A stretch of 22,500 bases of DNA from assembly GCA_963575745.1 (NCBI GenBank), contig CAUYUJ010004011.1:27501-50000 (forward strand), in the 5' to 3' direction. The stretch's first letter is position 1; each line of letters begins with the position of its first letter. Under the pieces are notes generated by a model. It had not been told where the DNA came from, searched no databases, and worked only from the letters and a program-made list of their open reading frames with translations. This document shows, in pieces, positions 16,835 to 22,500 of the stretch. Both the position numbers and the translations under genes were made by a program. Origin of the DNA: Prorocentrum cordatum (lineage: Eukaryota > Sar > Dinophyceae > Prorocentrales > Prorocentraceae).

Positions 16835-17845
16835 TTCTTTGGACCGCAAGACACAACTGTGAGCTCGTAGACGCTCGCGTGCTTTGAGTGGCATCAGCGC
16901 TGATCTCTCCACTGCTACTTTCATGCGAGTTGTCTACCAGATTTACTATTTCCCCCGTTGCCTGTAACAGGACACAGCCTCTGTGTCGATCGGGTGTAGC
17001 GCAGCGTAGCTTGGCCTCGAGGACCCGGGGGTGGTACCCTGAGACCCTGCCGTTGCAATTCTTGCTCGTCCCGCTTCCGGGGCCCAGGACCGAGGCAGAT
17101 CGGTCCGACTTGAAGCATGCAGCAGACAGACGGGGTCTATAGGGAGCCAGTCGTGATCTTTCGCGATGTCGCACTTTGTTCGCAGCGCTGGATCGCAGGG
17201 AACGGGGAACGGGGGGGGGTCCAGCACAGTTCCAAGTTGTCGCACTGGACGTTTTCGCTCCACTTCGGGCTCCGGGGCCCTCACCGATCGGTCCGGCTCG
17301 AGGAGTGGCGCAGAATGATGAGGTTTCCAGCCGAATAGGACTGTGCACAAGCACCGGCCCTGTCAGAGCCCATCCTGGGCCCAGGATCGGTGCGCATGCC
17401 TCTCTGACCAAGACTGGAGGGTAGAACTGGCCAGGATCGGTGTGTTCTCCTGTAGGGGGGACGGGAGGAGAGGGGGGCCTCCTCCTCTTCCCCCGTCCTC
17501 CTCCTCCGCCCCCTCCTGGTGTACGACCTGCACGTGCTGTTGAATTCTCTTATTCGCCCGCTTGCCTAGCGTAGCTCCTATTCTGCGCGGGGCTGCTGCT
17601 GCCATCCAGTCCACCCACCTGCTCTCGCCAGGTATGGAAATTCGCCTGTGAAGCGCGGCCCGGCGTAGCACTTTGCAACGGTGCCGCCACTTCGCCGCTG
17701 GAGTAACAGGTGTAGACGTTTGTCATGGCTCGTTTTCTGTGGTATTAGGGATGGGAGGGAGGGGGGCAGCAGCGTCGCCAGGTATCGCGGCGCTTGTGGC
17801 GCTGGCTGCCGCGGGCTCCGCTCTCGTGCCGGGTGGTCGTTGGGC
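16835..17845. other. Unique segment without a recognised gene
   Basis: The longest frame is a 195-codon minus-strand one (16824-17411). It is rich in Ser, Arg and Pro, with no domain, and its composition does not stand out from the other open frames. A second minus-strand frame (17363-17671) contains RISIPGESRWVDWMAAAAPR and NKRIQQHVQVVHQEGAEEE, which looks somewhat more natural and could be an exon. CCAGGATCGGTG occurs at about 17380 and 17430, and GATCGGTCCG at about 17098 and 17284. 17460-17515 is a short G-rich then CCT-rich patch. Confidence 0.35.
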
Positions 17846-17859
17846 GATGATGATGAGGC

Positions 17860-17926
<67 letters not shown>

Positions 17927-18751
17927 GATGATAATGATGATGATGATGATGACTATATTGATGATGATGGTGATGATGACGATAATGAGAATGATGATGG
18001 TGATGATGATGGTGATGATGATGATTGTGACGATGATGATGATGATGATGATGATGGTGATGGTGATGGTGACGGTGATGGTGATGGTGATGATGATGGT
18101 GATGGTGATGGTGATGTTTCTGTTGGTGGTTATAATGTTGATGGTGGTGATGATGATGATGACGATGATGATGATGATGATGGTGATGACGATGACGATG
18201 ATCAGGAGGATGATGATGATCATGATCATGAGGAGGTCGACGTTGTTGTTGGTGCTGGTGGTGATGATCAGTACCATGACGACGGTGATGATAATGATGA
18301 TGATAATGTTTCTAAAGATGATGGTGGTGATGATGATGACGATCGCAATGACGACGGTGACGATGACGATGATGATGATGCTGATGATGATGCTCATGGT
18401 GGTGATGATATTTTGTTGTTGGTGGTGGTGATGATGATGTCGACGACATTGGTGAGGACGACAATGGGGCAGCATAATGACAAAGACAGAGATGTTGATG
18501 CTGCTGATGTTGATGGTGATGACGATGAGCTTGCTTGTGATGATGACGATGATGATGATGGTGGTTGTGGTGGTGGTGATGATGCCGACGATGACGATGA
18601 CAATGATGATGAAGATAATGCTGCTGCTGATGCTGCTGTTGATGGTGATTATGGTGATGATGATGCTGATGATCATGATCATGATGATGATGCTGATGAT
18701 GATGACGAGGATGCTGATAATAATGATGATGTTGATGGTGATGATGGTGAC

Positions 18752-18807
<56 letters not shown>

Positions 18808-18866
18808 GGATGAGGATGAGGATGAGGAGGAGGAGGAGGAGGAGGAGGAGGGTGAAGATGAGGATG
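17846..18866. repeat. GAT microsatellite, about 1 kb
   Basis: Continuous GAT/ATG repeats with GGT, GAC, GTT, GCT and AAT variants end in GAGGATGAGGAGGAGG. A 402-codon plus-strand frame (17681-18889) reads through as poly-Asp, then Glu, and ends DEDAEHLM. A poly-Met plus frame and a poly-Ile minus frame are also open, so openness is no evidence of coding. No conserved flank shows which frame, if any, is used. Confidence 0.9.
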
Positions 18867-18889
18867 AGGATGCTGAACATTTAATGTAA

Positions 18890-19307
18890 AGGTAGAAGCA
18901 GCCCAGGGCCTAAGTCGGGGCTTGCTGGCACACGTCCCTCCTCCCCCTCTCCTCCTGATCCCCCTCCTCCTCATCTTCATCCCTCCTCCTGATGGCCTCT
19001 CCGCCTCATCCACCGTTCTCTCGCGCGCTGCAGCGAGAGCCCCTCCGCTTCCCCCGGGATCTCAGTGAGGCGTGGTGCGAGATGCCGCTGGCGCGCTGCC
19101 CCGCCCAGAGCCGCGCTCGCGTCGTGAGCCGATGTCAGGGCCCTCCCCCTCTCAGAGGAGGAGAGCCCTGACCTCCGACGCCGCGACACCACGCAGCACC
19201 GCGAAACGATTCGACGGGAGCCTGGAGCCAGACCCCCGACGTCATGATTTGTTCATTACGTCGACCCCCAGCGGTCTGGACCCTTTCCCCATGACCGGCT
19301 TTGCATC
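18890..19307. other. GC-rich unique segment, no recognised gene
   Basis: A minus-strand frame (18977-19192) contains ASAALGGAARQRHLAPRLTE and AEGLSLQRARERWMRR, which is plausible as an exon but unrecognised. The plus strand is equally open (19072-19311). TAAGTCGGGG occurs at 18911. No call is made. Confidence 0.3.
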
Positions 19308-19376
19308 CTGAGTCGTTTTTTGACGCTCCCGAGGCCCGGTAGGGGCCCCCAGAGGCCGAAAATAGCGAAAAACTTC
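19308..19376. repeat. Dispersed repeat D, copy 2
   Basis: TGAGTCGTTTTTTGACG, GAGGCCCGGTAGGGGCCCCC and AGAGGCCGAAAATAGC parallel the copy at about 15256-15325 in the same orientation. GTGATTTCTTCAC follows at 19381. Confidence 0.55.
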
Positions 19377-19542
19377 TCGTCGTGATTTCTTCACGACGCG
19401 AGGGGGTCTGGGGAGCCCATTTCCTCTCCTCTGCGCCGCGCCTGCGAGCCGCCCGAACCGCTCCCGCGAGGGCACCCGGCGCCCGAGGCCGGGCGACGAC
19501 GCCAGCTGCGAGAAGGCATGCGAGGCCGGGATCCCGCGGGGA
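19377..19542. other. GC-rich segment before CCT tract, no recognised gene
   Basis: Open on both strands. The minus-strand frame ASHAFSQLASSPGLGRRVPS is the most protein-like but unsupported. Confidence 0.3.
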
Positions 19543-19692
19543 TCTCCTCCTCCTCCTCCTCCTCCTCCTCCTCCTCCTCCTCCTCCCCCTCCTCCTCCTC
19601 CTCCCCCTCCTCCTCCTCCTCCTCCTCCTCCTCCTCCTCCCCCACCCCCCCCCCCCCTCCTCCTCCTCCTCCTCCTCCTCCTCCTCCTCCTG
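19543..19692. repeat. CCT microsatellite with C-run
   Basis: CCT repeats with CCC interruptions and a C-run near 19640-19660. Poly-Leu, poly-Ser and poly-Pro frames are compositional. Confidence 0.95.
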
Positions 19693-19732
19693 GCGGATCC
19701 CCGGATAGGTCGATGGTTCAAAGATTCGACGG

Positions 19733-19898
19733 GCGAAGAACGGCATAAACAAACTTTTTCGCCGTCGGGGACACACCTGCCCCAGGGCGGCTGGAAAGTT
19801 TATATCCTTACGGTGGCACCGTAGGGGTATAAACTCTCCAGCCGCCCAGGGGCAGGTGTCCCCGACGACGAAAAAGTTTATTTTAAACCGTTCTTCGC
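19733..19898. mobile_element. Foldback (MITE-like) element, family 3
   Basis: Inverted arms of about 80 bp meet at CGGTGGCACCG (19811-19821). The left arm is GCGAAGAACGG, AAACTTTTTCGCCGTCGGGG, ACACCTGCCCC, GGGCGGCTGGAAAGTTTATA. The right arm read in reverse complement is GCGAAGAACGG, AAACTTTTTCGTCGTCGGGG, ACACCTGCCCC, GGGCGGCTGGAGAGTTTATA. AAAGAT occurs just outside both ends (19720 and 19905), a possible but imperfect remnant of a target duplication. Nothing is encoded. Confidence 0.85.
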
Positions 19899-20135
19899 TC
19901 GCTGAAAGATGTCGGGGGCGGAAAAGAGGAGGGTGATGACTAGGGGGGGGTGGATCTCCTGGCGGGGGCCATGACAGTTCCCCAGATGTTCCGGCGCCTC
20001 TTCTGATTTCATGACGTCCCTGGCCCCCCCCAGCTGGGCCGCACACATGCCGCCGGTCATGATTTGCACCCCCCCCCTCTTGGACACCCCCCTCATTGGC
20101 CGCTCCCGGTGAGGGATGGGGTTTTATCTAGGCCT
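19899..20135. other. Spacer, nothing recognised
   Basis: GC-rich sequence with several C-runs. TCATGATTTG recurs here (about 20055) and at 19243. No gene is called. Confidence 0.4.
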
Positions 20136-20345
20136 CCCAGATGGGGTCCGAGTAGATGGGGTCGGAAGATCGCGTCGCATCGCCGATGCATCGGCGATGC
20201 GGCTCGATGCGGGGCCCGATGTTCTTCGCGCCGGCGTCGCCGATGAAGCGCCGACGTCGACGATGCATCGCCGGTACATCGCCGATGCCTTGCCGATGCG
20301 TCGCCAATGTATCGGCGATGCGGTTAGGAGGCCTCTATCTTAAGG
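20136..20345. repeat. GCATCG-rich repeat P, copy 1, with a 26-bp perfect palindrome
   Basis: The left part has GATGGGGTCCGAGTAGATGG then GGTCGGAAGATCGCG. From 20176 there are many GCATCGCCGATG units in both orientations. The first forms a perfect 26-bp palindrome (20176-20201, core GCCGATGCATCGGC). A diverged inverted copy lies at 21310-21475. No gene is visible. Confidence 0.8.
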
Positions 20346-20435
20346 ACGAAGTGCCTCAAACAATGCGAATTTATCCTTGGATCCCCTCCTATCCTTAGGA
20401 CCGCATCCCTCAGGACCCCATCTTTCAAGCAGTGC

Positions 20436-20650
20436 CGAAGCGTCCTGGCGTGCCTATAGGCCTACCACGAGATGTTCTAAGAACCTTTTGTGGTTTTCAC
20501 GGACTGTTCTCAGAACATGTCTGGCTGGGACTGACTTTTGTTTTAGCACATCGGGTTCATGTTCTCAGAACAGCGTGCTTCTTCTTAGAACAATGTTCGG
20601 GTTCTAAGGACATGTCGTGGTAGGCTTATAGGAATGCCGGGACGGTCGGT
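20436..20650. mobile_element. Foldback element, family 4, with GTTCTNAGAAC palindromes
   Basis: The ends are inverted repeats. The left is CCTATAGGCCTACCACGAGA then TGTTCTAAGAACC (20453-20485). The right in reverse complement is CCTATAAGCCTACCACGACA then TGTCCTTAGAACC (from 20632). Weaker pairing continues outward to about 20436 and 20650. The interior holds further GTTCTCAGAAC palindromes (about 20506 and 20560) and half-sites. No coding content is seen. Confidence 0.8.
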
Positions 20651-20687
20651 CCCTGCTCAAATCTGGGAACCACCGACCAGGGGCTCC

Positions 20688-20811
20688 CCCCCCCCCTCCC
20701 CCCCTCCCCCTCCCCCCCCCCCCCCTCCCCCCCCTCTCCTCCTCCTCCTCCTCCTCCTCCTCCTCCTCCTCCTCCTCCTCCTCCTCCTCCTCCTCCTCCT
20801 CCTCCTCCTCC
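20688..20811. repeat. C-runs and CCT microsatellite
   Basis: C-runs with single T interruptions (20688-20735) lead into a nearly perfect CCT tract (20737-20811). The tract ends CTCCTCGAG, which could act as a polypyrimidine tract and acceptor for the exon candidate that follows. Confidence 0.95.
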
Positions 20812-21003
20812 TCGAGCGAGCCCTGCGACCAGCTTCTGGTAGCAAGCCGGCCGGCCGCCCGCGGGCCAGAAGATGACCCCCCGAAGGAGCTGCCGCCCCT
20901 GCTGCAGGAGCTCCGCCCGGGGCTGCGGGAGGAGAGCCTGCGGGCGGCGAGGACCTGGGCCTCCACATGGGGGTCCGAGCAGATGGGGCAGGGCTGGAGC
21001 TGA
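20812..21003 (+). CDS. Exon candidate of unknown function (C-terminal)
   Basis: Directly after the CCT tract, a plus-strand frame of 63 codons reads EPCDQLLVASRPAARGPEDD, PPKELPPLLQELRPGLREES, LRAARTWASTWGSEQMGQGW and stops at TGA 21001-21003. The middle part is an amphipathic Leu/Glu/Arg helix pattern that looks natural. The upstream CCTCCTCGAG supplies a plausible splice acceptor, so this could be the last exon of a plus-strand gene whose earlier exons are not identifiable. A family-2 foldback element begins 29 bp after the stop. The family is not recognised, and a minus-strand frame is also open. Confidence 0.4.
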   Translation, partial: SSEPCDQLLVASRPAARGPEDDPPKELPPLLQELRPGLREESLRAARTWASTWGSEQMGQGWS

Positions 21004-21031
21004 ACGCTGTTTTGCTGGGCTTCGGCTGTGT

Positions 21032-21202
21032 TAGGGGAACAACAAGTTACATAAACATAAAACCTCGGAGCTCCGCGCGGATTTCTCGGATCGGCGCTGG
21101 GCTCCCCGGCGGCGCCTCCGGCGCCGGGGGGGGCCAGCGCCGATCCGAGGAATCCGCGCGGACCTCCGAGTTTTTATGTTTATGTAACTTTTTGTTCCCC
21201 TA
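21032..21202. mobile_element. Foldback element, family 2, intact copy with TGTGT target duplication
   Basis: Long near-perfect inverted arms of about 75 bp: TAGGGGAACAACAAGTTACA, TAAACATAAAACCTCGGAGC, TCCGCGCGGATTTCTCGGAT, CGGCGCTGG on the left. The reverse complement of the right end differs by only a few bases. The centre is GGCGGCGCCTCCGGCGCC. The immediate flanks are TGTGT on both sides (21027-21031 and 21203-21207), consistent with a 5-bp target-site duplication. It is too short to encode a transposase, so it is non-autonomous. Confidence 0.9.
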
Positions 21203-21309
21203 TGTGTGTTGTTTTTCGCTTTGGCAGGGAGATGCAGGAACACATATATGGCAGAACAAAGAACCAAACGAAGACACAACGAACAACAACGTTCAGGTCC
21301 CGCGCCGTA

Positions 21310-21475
21310 AATGGGCTCGAAGGCGAAGGATCTCGCCGTACCGCCGAGATTTTCTCGACACAGGCGTCGTTGCTGCATCGCCGACGTCGCCGATGCACGG
21401 GCGATGCATGTGCGATGCGGCGAGATCCTCCGACCCCATCTGTTCCGACCCCATGAGGGAGGCCTCTCGAGGACA
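21310..21475. repeat. GCATCG-rich repeat P, copy 2 (inverted relative to copy 1)
   Basis: GCATCGCCGACGTCGCCGAT, GCACGGGCGATGCATG and GCGATGCGGCGAGATCCTCC lead into GACCCCATCTGTTCCGACCC then CATGAGGGAGGCCT. Read in reverse complement, 20136-20180 has the same right end (CCGACCCCATCT, GGACCCCATCTGGGAGGCCT). The two copies are therefore inverted, with about 1.2 kb between their facing sides. Confidence 0.7.
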
Positions 21476-21862
21476 GCCGCCGCCGTGGAGGATTTCGAGG
21501 AGCACATGCGCTGGACCGGTGCGACGCCGACCGACGAGGACCGGCAGGGATCTCGGATCGGACGAGAGAGGGGGGCCCAGATCTCGACGGCATGTGTTTC
21601 AATCTCCATCTTTTCTGTCAGGTGTGGGCCTCCAGGGCCAGCCAGCGTCGGGCCCCGGGACCATCAGCAGTGGATCTGGGGCGAAAGCTGGCCCTGGGGA
21701 GCGTGTCGGGACCTCTGGGGCCGCGGGTCGAAAAAGATAGCTCGGTGGATGTCCAGAGAGATTCAGGAGGGGAACAAAAAACACACAGACACAATGAATC
21801 GTCGATTCCCCCAGAAAACATGGGAAAACATGGGAAGTGGGGGGGGAAGACAAAAAACCTGA
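21440..21862 (+). other. Weak exon candidate
   Basis: A plus-strand frame contains GLSRTAAAVEDFEEHMRWTG then ATPTDEDRQGSRIGRERG, which looks coding. A TTTTCTGTCAG just upstream of 21622 resembles an acceptor. After it all three plus frames are open for over 100 bases; one reads QQWIWGESWPWGACRDLWGR. I cannot decide which frame, if any, is used. No family is recognised. Confidence 0.3.
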
Positions 21863-22137
21863 AAATCTGGGACAAATATGGGGAATATTTTTATTTGTGT
21901 GTGTATTTATTTGTGCGTCCTGGGGCCCCTGCAGAGATGTGGGCATGAGCGGTGTTCGAGATCTGCAGCTCGCAGCTGGCTTCAGCCCCGCTGCCGGGCG
22001 CCTTCCTCGATGCACTTGCGCCTCTGGCGAAAGCCCAGCTTGCGTGAGCTGATTCGCCAAATAAGAGATTGGCCTGCCAACGGGTGTGATGGGCCTGTTT
22101 TCCACCACTACCACCATAAGTTGGAGGGGGAGGGGGT
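21863..22137. other. Spacer, nothing recognised
   Basis: Partly AT-richer sequence with a TTTATTTGTGTGTGTATTTA stretch near 21890-21915. No gene is called. Confidence 0.4.
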
Positions 22138-22356
22138 CCTCCTCCTCCTCCTCCGCCTCCTCCTCCTCCTCCTCGTCTTCCTCCTCCTCCTCCTCCTCTT
22201 CCTCCTCCTCCTCCTGCTCCTCCTCCTCCTCCTGCTTCTCCTCCTCCTGCTCCGCCTCCTCCTCCTCCTGCTCTCCCCTTTCCTCCTCCTCCTCCTCCTC
22301 CTCCTCCTCCTCCTCCTCCTCCTCCTCCTCCTCCTCCTCCTCCTCCTCCTCCTCCC
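22138..22356. repeat. CCT microsatellite
   Basis: Interrupted CCT repeats with CGC, CTT, CTG and TTT variants; the right half is nearly pure CCT (about 22282-22352). Poly-Glu and poly-Ser frames are compositional. Confidence 0.95.
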
Positions 22357-22389
22357 CCTCCCCGCGGCGTGGAGGGGGGGGACGGCATC

Positions 22390-22433
22390 TGGAGGCCAGC
22401 GGGACTTCCAGGTGACCACCTGGGGCCTCCAGA
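22390..22433. repeat. Small hairpin
   Basis: CTGGAGGCC near 22391 pairs with GGCCTCCAG near 22424. Between them CCAGGTGACCACCTGG is nearly self-complementary, giving a short nested hairpin at the right end of the CCT tract. Confidence 0.6.
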
Positions 22434-22500
22434 GGTGGGGCGGCACTGGCTCTGGCCATGCCAGTCTGGGGCCCAGGGGATCGGTGCGTCCGCCTCCTTG

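Noticed and set aside
16824-17411. 195-codon minus-strand frame as a gene
   Set aside because: Composition is typical of a chance frame in GC-rich DNA, with no domain and overlap with a foldback element.
17681-18889. 402-codon Asp-rich open frame as a gene
   Set aside because: It is explained by the GAT repeat; alternative frames on both strands are equally open.
20440-20600. GTTCTNAGAAC as heat-shock elements
   Set aside because: The half-sites TTC and GAA are separated by three bases rather than the required two.

Overview
The window looks like nuclear DNA of a dinoflagellate, probably a large repeat-rich genome of the Prorocentrum or Symbiodiniaceae kind. This is inference. The grounds are: mostly GC-rich sequence; kilobase-scale triplet microsatellites (GTC, GAT, ATC, CCT); isolated exon-like fragments in long repetitive spacers; several short palindromic non-autonomous elements; and a decayed LINE whose reverse-transcriptase region has the DRSL and FDxxVGF wording I associate with dinoflagellate retroelements. 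There are no bacterial-type operons, tRNAs, rRNAs or CRISPR arrays. GC-rich and triplet-repeat DNA keeps many frames open here, so most long open frames are artefacts.

Layout. 1-1232: two exons of an unknown gene on the minus strand, split by an intron made of G-runs and a GTC/GAC tract. 1246-1430: a foldback element. 1455-1792: an ankyrin-repeat exon fragment running into a CCT tract bracketed by 22-bp direct repeats. 1815-3290: GAC then GTC tracts, with three copies of a roughly 190-bp segment. 3300-4850: low-complexity and degenerate tandem repeats. 4850-8021: a 5'-truncated, frameshifted LINE (endonuclease, reverse transcriptase, C-terminal CCHC knuckle). 8150-8490 and 9090-10075: degenerate satellites. 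10236-14390: four diverged copies of a tandem unit of about 1 kb, one with a large internal ATC expansion. 14538-15066: two exon-like segments of unknown product on the minus strand. 15190-16850: an ankyrin-repeat fragment, a CTCGAGG minisatellite and two copies of a foldback family. 16850-17845: unique sequence without a recognised gene. 17846-18866: about 1 kb of GAT repeat. 18900-22500: two more foldback families, an exon-like segment, a third copy of the foldback family with a 5-bp target duplication, an inverted pair of GCATCG-rich repeats, and CCT tracts.

No complete working gene is visible. The coding material consists of exon fragments and a dead retroelement. The strongest structural content is the set of short inverted-repeat elements (four families, six copies) and the way triplet microsatellites sit inside or beside exon fragments and repeat units. 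Nothing here assembles into a multi-gene system.
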